Source: Sordaria brevicollis (Eukaryota; Ascomycota; Sordariomycetes; Sordariales; Sordariaceae). Taken from it: DNA of 64,000 nucleotides. The notes beneath the pieces are model-generated. The model searched no databases. It saw nothing but the letters and a program-made list of their open reading frames with translations, and was not told the DNA's origin. Below, one piece after another: positions 37,426 to 47,189 of this stretch. Each line of letters opens with the position of its first letter. Position 1 is the first letter of the stretch. The stretch is from NCBI GenBank assembly GCA_033439795.1, contig JAUTDP010000003.1:4030001-4094000 (forward strand). Reading direction: 5' to 3'. A program made the position numbers and the translations under genes.

Positions 37426-38430
37426 GATGCCCAGAAACCTAACCTAACGATGCGGCGGATCTGCTTTGGTGGGAGGAGGGATGGGGAGGAGGAGGTGGAG
37501 GAGTAGCGATAGTGTTGTCGTGGCTGGTATCGAAGCCCGCAAAGGGGTTTGGGTTAAATGCAAATAATCGGATTGAAGATGGGGTAACGAAGGACTAGGA
37601 AAAAGGGGAGGGGGGAAATGAGCGTGTAGAAGGTATTCCAGTATAATGTCGTTTCGGAACTTGAGCCGAAGTGGTGTCGCTTCTATTCGCGGCCGCTGGT
37701 TTGGTGGTTCTTCGATGCGGTTGTTGAACCAACCACGAACTGTTAAACCTCAGGTTAGCTGGCCTTTTCGCAGGGCCGAGAACGAGGGGGTTCACCGTGA
37801 GCCTGTGAGACGACCGTGCAGCAGCGCGCAAGAGGCAGAAGATCCGGGGCAGGGCACAGCTTGGCAGCGAGACATGCGACACAACTAGAGGTACCTCTAC
37901 GCTACGAGGCTGGTAATTAACAGTTGGTGATACCGTACAGTACCTTCCATTCTTGGCTTCTCCGTTAATGCCTCGGCTTCATTCCGGCGTTTCTCAGCTG
38001 TACTGGCTAACAGAAGATTGGAGCTATAGAACGTATCTTACAAAAGTTACGACACTTCATTACCCTTGCTCGGCTGAATTCCAACAGAAGCTTTGCTCGA
38101 CTCTTCAGCTTCCACGACAGGGATCCTGGGACGGGAGCTTGCAATCAGTGGATGATGATGAGTTGCGGATTGGAAGATTGAAAGAAGAACAGCTGGTGGA
38201 CCCGAAGCTCGAGGAAGCTCAATGCTCTCTTGCCTGCCGACAACAGCTTTTAGATCTTATCGATAACAGATAAGTGATAAGCGGCCAGTGGCTGGTGCAG
38301 GGACCCACTTATTCTTCCCTCTAAGTGCACTGCACTGTAGTCGCCGCCAATTGTCCCAGGACATTCTTCTTCTCAATTGTTTCTACCAATTCTGTCATTG
38401 ACTGCCCAATCAACATATCACGTATTCATC
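37426..38430. other. Divergent promoter region between lectin and NSRP1-like genes
   Basis: About 1 kb. It includes a minus-strand frame at 37595-37882 that starts at GTG, not ATG, and a plus-strand frame listed separately. Both promoters must lie here. Confidence 0.5.
37968..38273 (+). CDS. Weak candidate small ORF upstream of the NSRP1-like gene
   Basis: An ATG at 37968 opens 101 aa (MPRLHSGVSQLYWLTEDWSY..., then a charged segment ELRIGRLKEEQLVDPKLEEA and a final LLDLIDNR). It ends about 160 bases before the next start codon. No known domain. It may be a long upstream ORF in the leader or chance. Confidence 0.15.
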   Translation: MPRLHSGVSQLYWLTEDWSYRTYLTKVTTLHYPCSAEFQQKLCSTLQLPRQGSWDGSLQSVDDDELRIGRLKEEQLVDPKLEEAQCSLACRQQLLDLIDNR

Positions 38431-39723
38431 ATGGTGGGCTTCTCGTTTGGACTCAAAAAGGCCGCGGCCAACTCAAAAGCAGCGCCAGCCAAGCTCAAGA
38501 AACCCGCGACCTTTGGCGGCGATGACGATGACGACAACACAACACCTGGAGATGGCCAGCCCAAGCCCATCGCGGCCGTTGAAATCACCGAATTGGACGA
38601 ATTCGACGACAGCACGGGCACACCAGTAGCAGTAGAAGAAGACGACCGCAAATCGAAAAAGAAGTCAAAAGGCCTACCACAAAAACCACCAGCGCCTATA
38701 TCTGCATCAGCATCATCATCAACCAAAAAGACACCTCCAGCAGGCGCCGCCTCCGTAACCCAATTCGGCGACCTCTCCTCCGCCCTCGAATCGCGCAGAT
38801 ACGCCGAAGCCGCCGCCACCGCCGACCCGTCTATTTACGACTACGATGCCGTCTACGACTCCTTCAAGGTTCCCTCCAAGAAAGAAAAAGAGGCCGACAA
38901 CAAGGAAAAACGGCCACGGTACTTTGACGCCCTACAAAAGGCCGCCGAGACGCGCGAGCGCGACCGGGCAATTGCTGAGGAGAAACGACTGAAGCGCGAG
39001 CGTGAGGCTGAGGGAGACGAGTTCGCCGATAAGGAGAAGTTCGTTACGGAGGCGTATAAGCGCCAACAAGAGGAGAATAGGCGGCTGGAAGAGGAAGAGA
39101 AGAGGAGGGAGGAAGAGGAGGCCAAGAAGAATAAGAATAAGGGCTTGACGGACTTTTATAAGCAGATGCTGGAGAAGGAAGAACAGGAACATGCGGCAAA
39201 GATGAAGGCGGCTGAGGAGCGGGCGAAGGCTGGGCTGGAGGCGGCAGCACCCAAAGACGAGACTGAAGGTGATGAGGAAAAGTCGGCGGCGGAAAGGGCA
39301 AAGGAGATCAATGCCATGGGCGGAAACGTTATTATCAATGATGATGGCGAGGTAGTGGACAAGCGACAGCTGCTGAAAGGTGGCTTGAATGTTGCGCCCA
39401 AGAAGAAGGTGGAACATCAACAGGAGAAGGCCCGTCAAGCCGCGAAGCCAGCTGCGGCAACTGGAACGAGTAAGGGCATATTCCACGGTGGAAGCAAGCA
39501 GGCGATGCGCGAGAGGCAGACGCGTATGTTGGAGGCTCAGCTTGAGGAGAGACTCAAGCGGGCGAGAGAGGAAGAGGAGGAAGAAAGGAAGAAGGTTGAG
39601 CTGGTGTCCAAGAGCAGGAAGACGGAGGCGGATATTTCGAGCGCGAAGGAGCGGTACCTTGCGAGAAAGAGGGCGGCCGAGGAGGCAAAGAAGAAGGGGT
39701 TGGAGGACGGTGCTGCGCTGTAG
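38431..39723 (+). CDS. NSRP1-like nuclear speckle splicing regulatory protein (DUF2040)
   Basis: Single exon, 430 aa, starting MVGFSFGLKKAAANSKAAPA. Residues 1-110 are basic/acidic low complexity. The conserved DUF2040 block runs from about 130 to 265: DPSIYDYDAVYDSFK, then PRYFDALQKAAETRERDRAI, EAEGDEFADKEKFVTEAYKR and a long Glu/Arg-rich coiled coil, then GLTDFYKQMLEKEEQEHAAK. The C-terminal third stays charged and helical. Animal NSRP1 (CCDC55) binds RNA and affects alternative splicing; the fungal homologue's role is inferred from the family. An upstream in-frame start at 38377 is possible, but MVGFSFGLKK is the conserved beginning. Confidence 0.88.
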   Translation: MVGFSFGLKKAAANSKAAPAKLKKPATFGGDDDDDNTTPGDGQPKPIAAVEITELDEFDDSTGTPVAVEEDDRKSKKKSKGLPQKPPAPISASASSSTKKTPPAGAASVTQFGDLSSALESRRYAEAAATADPSIYDYDAVYDSFKVPSKKEKEADNKEKRPRYFDALQKAAETRERDRAIAEEKRLKREREAEGDEFADKEKFVTEAYKRQQEENRRLEEEEKRREEEEAKKNKNKGLTDFYKQMLEKEEQEHAAKMKAAEERAKAGLEAAAPKDETEGDEEKSAAERAKEINAMGGNVIINDDGEVVDKRQLLKGGLNVAPKKKVEHQQEKARQAAKPAAATGTSKGIFHGGSKQAMRERQTRMLEAQLEERLKRAREEEEEERKKVELVSKSRKTEADISSAKERYLARKRAAEEAKKKGLEDGAAL

Positions 39724-40457
39724 TCCTGTTTTCCGCTCAGTTCGGCCTCTTCGTCCCGCTTTTCAAGTTGTTCACTCCGTTTTTCTTACCATGAGATACC
39801 CCCTTTTCTGAGCTTCTGGTCAGAGAACCAGTCCCATCCAAGTGAACTTCATATGCCACAAGAAATAGATGTAATCCTTCGATGATTTATGTTTTGTTCC
39901 CTTGTCTACCGGATATCATTTCCCCTTGCCCGTGATTTGCGCTGATGTTGATACACACGTACGTAAGTCTATACGGTACGGAAAGAAAGACGATGTTGCC
40001 TCGATCTCCCCTGGCAACCAAAACAGCCGCCTCGTTTCACTTCGATGTTCGTGCAGTCCTTGGAATGTCCGGTCCTCTATACCATTCAGAACTCTATGTC
40101 CGATGCGAAATGCCCCATTATCCAACTCAACCATCTTTCTTCTCTCTGTCGTCCACTTACTCACCCGTTCAAGGCGAGCCAAAACTCTCAACATTGTTGA
40201 ACGTGGTGTCTTGGGCGTTGGATGCAACGTGCAGCTCCCTCTCTGTCCCACTCTCTCTCGATTCAAGTCACGGTATTTGATCACGGTAGCTGCTGCTGTA
40301 CCTCATGTAGGCACATCCGGTGACTCCAGCTACAGCTCCCTGTACCTCAAACTCGAACTCCTGAACCAGCAACCACCTCCAACACCACTTCCTCCACTTG
40401 TCCCAGCTCCAGGTTCAGACTCCAAGTCAAACTTCCTCACTCTACGGGCAGCCCACT
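39724..40457. other. Convergent 3' region between NSRP1-like and Tim13 genes
   Basis: About 0.7 kb with open frames on both strands that lack protein-like features. It probably consists of the two 3' UTRs. Confidence 0.5.
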
Positions 40458-40908
40458 CTACTGGTTACCCATCTCTTGCTGCACCCTCCTGATGTACGTC
40501 TGGTTGACCACGTTCCACGCGGCCATGTACTTTTCGGTGCACTGGTTGACGCAGGTCTTTTCGGAGGAGGAGAGGGAAGAGCCGGGCTTGGGGACGCAGG
40601 AGTTGAAGCAGTTTTCGCCGATTTTCTGTTTTTGCAGACCTCCCAATTAGTCAAAGGTTATTTACCGGCATATATGGGGGGACACAATTGGCTGGGATGG
40701 ACAATGAAAAGGTGGTGAAGACGGAGCGAGAAAGGAAGGTAGGAAAGGAAGAAGAAAAAGAAGAGGAGGAAGAGGTAAAATGGAAGAGAGAGGGAGGAGA
40801 TATAGAAGTACGTACCTCCATCAAAGTCCGCGCATTGGCGCTCTGGGACTCGATCAGGACCTGCTTGATGATGGCCTTCTTGACGGTTTCGGAGGTAGAG
40901 TCGGACAT
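40458..40908 (-). CDS. tim13: Mitochondrial import inner-membrane translocase subunit Tim13
   Basis: Two exons, 40908-40816 and 40625-40458 (93+168 nt), encode 86 aa, the normal size. MSDSTSETVKKAIIKQVLIE leads into the twin CX3C motif: CFNSC (with GENCFNSCVPKPG) and CVNQC (with EKTCVNQCTEKYMAAWNVV). These four Cys form two intramolecular disulfides in the intermembrane space. Tim13 assembles with Tim8 into a hexameric chaperone that passes hydrophobic precursors such as Tim23 to the inner membrane. The 190-nt intron has a GTACGT donor and CAG acceptor. Import would use the Mia40/Erv1 relay, so no cleavable presequence is expected and none is seen. Confidence 0.95.
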
Positions 40909-41462
40909 GGTTGCGGTTTTTCTGGTGGTTGGGTATTAAAGATTTGTTTATGCCGAAGCTGGAAAGAAAATCGTAGAGGGATGCCGGATCGATTGAGAAA
41001 GAAGGCTTGAAGTTAACTTGCGACTGAAGCTCCGGATGATGGATGCGGTGCAGCAAGCAAGCAGACCGGGATCCTGGCAGACGAGCGATTGGAAATGTTT
41101 ATCGATAAGGGAGGTGCTGCCTGAGTGATGGAGGTGTGGCGTTTAGCGGAGGCTGGTGCAATTTTGGTACTCTCCCGGCAGGCAGTATCATGGACCGGTC
41201 AGGAATAGGGGCAATAACAACAAACACAACAACGACAAGAGTTTGTAGATAATGGAAGCCGCAGTTACAACATGTCAATACTTTTGTAGACCGAGTTGAG
41301 CTTGAAAGTGGTAAAAGCATGAATAATATGGCTAAATCAATACTCAACGCTCCCATGCTATCTCGCTATGTACGCTCCATGCGCTCCATGTGCTCTCAAC
41401 AACTCAACGATCCCTTTCTCTCTTTTACTCCTGCGTTCGCTTCCTAACAGCATATCTCGGGC
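40909..41462. other. Tim13 promoter and PLC 3' flank
   Basis: About 550 bases between two genes on the same strand; nothing else recognised. Confidence 0.5.
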
Positions 41463-43745
41463 TCACAATCTCAACTTCTTGGTAATCTTCACCAACACAA
41501 CACCCTCACTCTCCATCCCCTTCGCATCCAACAGATGCACAAACCGGTACCCCTCCCTCAGCCTATCCAGCCTCACACACGCCCACGCCGCCAACGAGTC
41601 CCGTCCAATCTCATCATCCAGCACCAAAAACCTAACGAAACTCAACTCGGGCACCACGCCAGGGATACTCTCAAACTTGAGTTCCACAGGCACACCATAC
41701 TTGGCCTTCCAATCCGGGTTGCATCCGTACCCCTTGAGGGATTTGGTCTTGGCCTTGTACTCACCCTCCTTTTCCTTGCCGTCTTGCGGGAGCTCGTCGG
41801 TTCCGTGCCGCTCGCCGGGCTCTTCGACGTGTAGTTCCACCTTGAGGTAAGGGCGGAAGGAGTCAATGTTGGTGTCACCGGGGGGAAGAGGCAAGGATTG
41901 GGCAGCGATGACGTCGATGGTTAGGTCCATGGTGTAGTGCTGGACGGCGTCGGCTTGTGTGTCGGCTTCCGGGTCGGGGTTGTCGCCGGTGTATTTGCCG
42001 CAACGGTAGCCTGGTGGGTTTTTTTTTGTCAGTACCTTGCACAAGTGATGAGTTCAAGAGAGAGAAATGAACATACCAGCAGGCTTCAACACATAACCTC
42101 CCGTCCCAGCAAACATGCCCTCGTTCAGCATCATTCCCTCATCCCAATTCTGCCAGTTCAGCGCCACAATCTGGATGCCCTTTCTCCAAAACACAGCCGG
42201 ATCCAAGTTCGACGAGAGAATGCGCATGCCAGACGGGTACGCCCGCATCAGATAGCGCTTGTTATGATCAAACAGCGCCTTGCGGTCCTCCTTGTGCACC
42301 TCCATCACGCCGCCCTCCGACAGCGAGAAAATGTGCGTCGGCATGTTGGCCTCGGGCTGCATCAGGCTCTTGAAGGAGACACCCCTTGTGTAGATGCCCA
42401 TCTTGCTCAAAGCCTGGATGATCTTGGACGGCTTCTTGGCCGCCCGCTGCTTCGGCTGGCCTGGTTCGTCTGGCAGCCCACCAGCAACCGCATTGGCGAC
42501 TGTGTTGTCCAAGTCCTCGGGGGTTGTCGAGCCGCCCGCGTCGTTAGGGGGTGCGTACTTGACTTTGACGAGGATCTTGCCGCGCAGCTCCTCAGGACTA
42601 GGGAGACACTTGGCATCTTCTTCCGGCTCTGGGAGGAGAAGGTCTCCCCAGGTTTGCCGCATGATGTCTACCATCCTCTCCTGCTGCTCGGCACTGCAGT
42701 GGACTTCCAGACTGACGATCAGGGGTAGGTCAGTAGCAGCAAAGCCGTAGTCCTTTATGGCCTCGCATACGTCTCGGAAGGTGATGTCCTTTGTTAATGT
42801 GTATCCGTGCAGCACTCGAGGTTCCTTGGTGCTCTTCCTGCTGAGAGTCTGGAACAAGGAAGAAGAACCGCCGCTCTTGCTCTTCTCCAAGGGCGGGTTC
42901 GTCTCCGTAGTATCCGCTGACAATCCTCCTCCTGCTGCCGGGGCGACAGCGTCGGTAGTAGTTGCCGCCGTCATTGCCGGGACTGGTACCGGCGCCGGCA
43001 CCCCCGGTACGGCCGGTATCGTCGCCGCTGCCGCTGCCGCTGCCTTCGAAGTGCTGGGCTCCGCCGTAGCCGCAGCAGGTTTCTTATCCTTGGACTTCTT
43101 CCTCCCACCAAGAAAGCTAGGCAGCTTACGCTTTGCCTTCCTCTTCATCTTGCTCGCCGTCCCCAACTGTTCGCCATCGCTACCAAAAGCATCATCATCG
43201 GAGCTAGAGCTGGAACTGCTCGAAGTCTCGTCGTCGTCCCCGGCTTCGGACTCGGAATCCGAGCCGTCCCAAACATCCACCTCGATGCAGCGGCATCCGC
43301 GTAGCAGAACGTTCTTGTACGCATCCGCGCTCGACTCGCTCGACAGCTGGTTTCCCGTCAAGTACGTGTTGTGGCTGGAACTGATAAAGTAGCTCGAAAG
43401 CGGGTAGCTCAAATCCTGGGCTTCGGGAGCGGGAGGTGCGATCGAGTTGGCGGCCGAGGAGGTGATGTAGCGGACAAAACTCTCGTAGTCCCAGTCCTGG
43501 TGCAAGGGGAAGTCCCGAGCCAGCTCGGCCTCATCATCACCCTGGCAGTGTCGGAGCCAGACGGCCACGTCTTCCTGGCGCCAGGACTTTGTGGTAGGAT
43601 CGGCGTGGGCGCTGTAGATGCGTTGCAAGTGCTGGGCAATGCTTGTGCTTAGGGATTTCACCTTTTGCTCGGCGCCGGATAGGCCACCGCCGCCTTGGTG
43701 AGCTCCGTCAGGGAGGTAGGACGTGCCTCGGACTGCGGTGGACAT
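41463..43745 (-). CDS. plc-1: Phosphoinositide-specific phospholipase C (delta-like)
   Basis: Cleaves PIP2 to IP3 and diacylglycerol. Two exons, 43745-42077 and 42010-41463 (1669+548 nt), encode 738 aa. I chose ATG 43745 ([14 protein letters not shown]); an in-frame upstream ATG at 43790 is less likely. The X domain starts at [20 protein letters not shown] (catalytic His125), with EVDVWDG (Glu155, Asp157 for calcium). It is then interrupted by about 148 acidic, Ser- and Ala-rich residues before resuming at [13 protein letters not shown] (His313) and [10 protein letters not shown] (Glu347). The Y domain includes [20 protein letters not shown] and [38 protein letters not shown]2 domain follows ([27 protein letters not shown]). 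No clear EF-hand pair or PH domain remains. The symbol is by position and family. Confidence 0.93.
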
Positions 43746-44719
43746 GTTGGTTTTGAGACGATGCATACACAATATGTGAGTCTCAGACAATGGTAACGGA
43801 GGGGGAAAGAAGATGTCGAAGAGGGAGAAGTTCTCAGCTGTACGACGGATGACACAATATGTGAGAAAGAGAAGGTGGTATAAGGAGGCAGCCGGAGAGA
43901 AGAAACACAGACAGGCCAGACCTAGCTCACAGATTCAGGGGACCCCGCGACCCCGCTTGCAGCTCCCGTCGTGATGGGATGGTAAGGTTAACCTGGTGTT
44001 TGTCTTTTGTCAAATTTGTGAGCTAGGGGCCGATCCTTGAAAAGGAGGAGGAAAGGTTTAAAAGAACTTGGAACGAGGTGGTGTTTGGGTATAAATGACG
44101 CTGTATGTACAGCTCACCTCTTCAGGCTCCGAGGTCCCGTTCTCATCACGATCCATCCATCTCCAACATTGCTGCTGCTGCTGGGCCAGCAGGCCAGCTG
44201 TGCCTCCCCTCCGTACTCCGTGGAAGCTCTTGGACCCTTGGCTTGCGTTTCGTCACCCCACAGGACCCCTCCCGTCTCATTGACCAGTGGGGATATCGGA
44301 TAGAACAGCGAGATTGGTGCGGATTGGCGGCCGTTTTAGCGGTATGTACCAGGTCAGGGGTGCTAAGACCGGACTGCTGTTTCGTCTCAACTTGGCATGT
44401 GGAAACTTGGGTTGGGGACGGGATGGTGATGGCTTCAACTTACAAGCAATCGGTGATCAGATATGTCAAAGTAATATTAGAAGAATCATCTTCGGTGTAA
44501 GTGGTCATTACCTCTACGCTTGACTTTCCCGTATTGAGTTTGTGTATTTTCAAGGCGCCTGAATTCCAGACGGTAGTCTATGGTAGATCTTAAGTATATC
44601 TATCAAATGTTCATATGATACAGATACGATTGAGTTGAACTCATATTCCTACAATTCCCATTTTCGTGCTCATAACCCCTCCAACTCTGTGTTATACACC
44701 ACACCACCCAACAGGCTGT
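43746..44719. other. PLC promoter and helicase 3' flank
   Basis: About 1 kb; only short unconvincing frames. Contains the PLC promoter. Confidence 0.5.
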
Positions 44720-46576
44720 CTAAACAAGCGCCTGACCCATATACATACTCTCCTTAACCTCCGCCACCACATCCCTCCTATCATCCTTACCCACCAGCAC
44801 AATACCCCTTCCACGCCTATTCATGCGGCCCGCGCGTCCAAGTCTATGAATAAAATCGATCGTCGTATGCGGGACATCATACAAAACCACGAACCTCACA
44901 GCCAGGGTATCGATACCTCTCGACGCCAAATCCGTAGCCACGATAACCTTGGTATTAGGCAAATGCCTCCTCGTCGCGACCGCACCAGCCTTGCCTCCCT
45001 CGGTATCCTCGGCAGGCTTAGCAATCTTCATCGGCTCATTCGACGTGAAACTCGCCAACATCTCGCTCTTTCTATGCTCCTCGGTATCACGATGCAGCGC
45101 AATAGCGTCGATACCCTTTGACACGAGATAATCGGCCACCTGCTGCGTGGTCTCGCGCTCGTTGACAAACACCATGATACGTTTGACGTCGATTTCGTCC
45201 TTGGACTGTCCCGCTTCGTGCTTGGCGGCTTCCTTGCCGATGGACCAGATGGCGTCGGCGCAAGCGAGCATCTTGTTGTTCCTGTAGGGGTCCTTGGACA
45301 CGTCAATCACTCCGAGCTGCACGCGGCGAGGTATGGCATGCAGGTTGGGCGTGGTGATGCGGTTGATGTAGGGGAATTGCTCTTCCATGTAGGTGTCCAG
45401 GCGGCGGGGGATGGTGGCAGAGCAGAGAATCAACTGTTTGAGCGAGGGCATGGCGCGGTCGACGATGCTGGTGGTGTCGCCTGAGAAACTGCGGTCGAGC
45501 AGGGAGTCGGCTTCGTCAATGACTAGATGGCTCACGCGGGAGAGGACGTTGGGGTCGGACTTGGCGATGGTGGCGAGCAGGTGCGGTGTCGCGATGATCA
45601 TGTCCACGCCGATGGGGCTGTACAGGTTGCGCTGGTTCTTGAGCGGGCTGAGGGTGGCCGACAGAGGTCGGACCTTGAACTTGGTGTAGTGCGCGAGCTT
45701 CTTAGCCACGGCGGTGACCTGGTCGACGAGCTCTGCCGTCGGGACAAGGACGACCACGCGTGGGCGGGCCGTGTTGGGGTGAGGCTCGAACTTCTCGATC
45801 CATTCAGACACCGGCGCACCTCCACGACGCTCCTTCTCAGCCGCCAGACGCTCGTTGTAAGCGGCCACCAGCTCATCCTCAGCATCACCCTTCTTGATAG
45901 CGTTGACCGCGGGCACCAAGTACGCCAACGTCTTGCCCGATCCCGTCTCGGCAGCCAAAAGGAACTCCTCCCTGCCATTATCCGATTTTGGTCGCCTCGG
46001 CTTCTTCCCCATCGGCTGTCCCAGCAGCGCCGGAATAGCCAACCTCTGTACGGGCGTAGGCTTAATCTCCGTCATGCCCTTGAGCGCCTCCTGCGCAACA
46101 GCCTCCTTCACCACCGGCAGCAGGTTGAACTGGTCGAAAGACTGAATCTCCTGCATCCGCTCCTTGATGCTCGTTCTTTGTCCGTAGCTGATGGTCGCGA
46201 GCGCACGCTGCATCTTGAGCGCCTTTTGTCCCTTGGTCTTCTTGTCTTTGCCTCCCCTCCTGTCGTCCTCCTCTACCGGCTTCGGTTTGGGTGCTTTGCG
46301 CGGGTCGATGTTCGCAACTCGTCGGTTCGTGCCAGCCCAAGGGCCTTCAGGTCTGTTCCGGGGCTTCTTGGGGCCCTCGCCGGGCGCTCGTACTGGTGGC
46401 GGTCGGGCAACACGATCGGACAACACCATGCGCGAAGGACGCTGTTCACGCCGTGTCGCAAACGTCCTTTGGCTGGTCCATGATTCGATGCTTGCTCTTG
46501 CTGATGCTGTTGTTGTGCTTGTTGTCCTGGCCGAACGGCAAATGAGGCACACCTGGTCCCTCGCTGTCTTCCACAT
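44720..46576 (-). CDS. mrh4: Mitochondrial DEAD-box RNA helicase, Mrh4 type
   Basis: Single exon, 618 aa from ATG 46576 ([20 protein letters not shown]). The Arg/Ser/Thr-rich, acid-poor N-terminus looks like a mitochondrial presequence. Helicase motifs in order: [15 protein letters not shown] (Q-motif region), [15 protein letters not shown] (Walker A, about 209-216), [11 protein letters not shown] (Ia), [10 protein letters not shown] (DEAD, 354-357), LCSATIP (III), [17 protein letters not shown] (IV), [20 protein letters not shown] (V), [13 protein letters not shown] (VI). Yeast Mrh4 acts on 21S rRNA in assembly of the large mitochondrial ribosomal subunit; the same role is inferred here. A long Lys/Arg-rich linker (about 55-125) and a charged insertion after motif I are typical of fungal Mrh4. 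The frame is open upstream of the chosen ATG but has no better start. Confidence 0.92.
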   Translation of the reverse strand: MWKTARDQVCLICRSARTTSTTTASARASIESWTSQRTFATRREQRPSRMVLSDRVARPPPVRAPGEGPKKPRNRPEGPWAGTNRRVANIDPRKAPKPKPVEEDDRRGGKDKKTKGQKALKMQRALATISYGQRTSIKERMQEIQSFDQFNLLPVVKEAVAQEALKGMTEIKPTPVQRLAIPALLGQPMGKKPRRPKSDNGREEFLLAAETGSGKTLAYLVPAVNAIKKGDAEDELVAAYNERLAAEKERRGGAPVSEWIEKFEPHPNTARPRVVVLVPTAELVDQVTAVAKKLAHYTKFKVRPLSATLSPLKNQRNLYSPIGVDMIIATPHLLATIAKSDPNVLSRVSHLVIDEADSLLDRSFSGDTTSIVDRAMPSLKQLILCSATIPRRLDTYMEEQFPYINRITTPNLHAIPRRVQLGVIDVSKDPYRNNKMLACADAIWSIGKEAAKHEAGQSKDEIDVKRIMVFVNERETTQQVADYLVSKGIDAIALHRDTEEHRKSEMLASFTSNEPMKIAKPAEDTEGGKAGAVATRRHLPNTKVIVATDLASRGIDTLAVRFVVLYDVPHTTIDFIHRLGRAGRMNRRGRGIVLVGKDDRRDVVAEVKESMYMGQALV

Positions 46577-47189
46577 CGTGTGCTGAGATTCCCGTGCGCC
46601 GACGGGTGTGGTGTCGTTAGGTGTTGTCCGTCGTTTTTGCTGGATGCTGATCCCCTCGTCGACAAAATTTTGGCAGGCGAATTTCGTGATGATGTACCTT
46701 CTCCAAAAGTTGACAAGAGGGGCAAGCGCTACCAAACCAGTGGTGCTTATCGGCAATCTGGAATGTTCTGCCACTGTTCACCACCTGTAAGGGTCTCTTC
46801 TTAGCGTGGCGTTTTGGGGACCTCTTCACCACCATGTCCCTGTAGAACTCAATGATACCGTACGCTAAAATCACCTTGGGAATACCTCTAGTTCACGTTC
46901 AACCCACATGGAATCACATCACAAATCACAACAAGAAACTTAAGAGCTGGCTACTACTTGCTGTATGGATATCGACTATAGGGAATAACAAAACTCAACA
47001 ATGTACTAGGTTGTCCTCTTCCTCCTTCTTTTTTTCTTTCATCAAAACAATCTCAAGAGCGCTTGTCGTGTCTGCCTACACAACTTGAACTCCGGGTACC
47101 ACAGGTCATCACAAACTGTATCCATGTCTCATGTTCTTCGTAACCCATATACACCCATAACACGTCCCTGCATAAAAACACATGGCTAA
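46577..47189. other. Helicase promoter and CBM48-gene 3' flank
   Basis: About 600 bases, nothing coding recognised. Confidence 0.5.

Noticed and set aside
37595..37882. 95-codon minus-strand frame resembling a mitochondrial presequence
   Set aside because: Its first codon is GTG, no credible ATG-led model, and no downstream domain or splice continuation.
39902..40492. 196-codon plus-strand frame antisense to the Tim13 3' end
   Set aside because: Random-looking composition and overlap with Tim13 exon 2 on the other strand.
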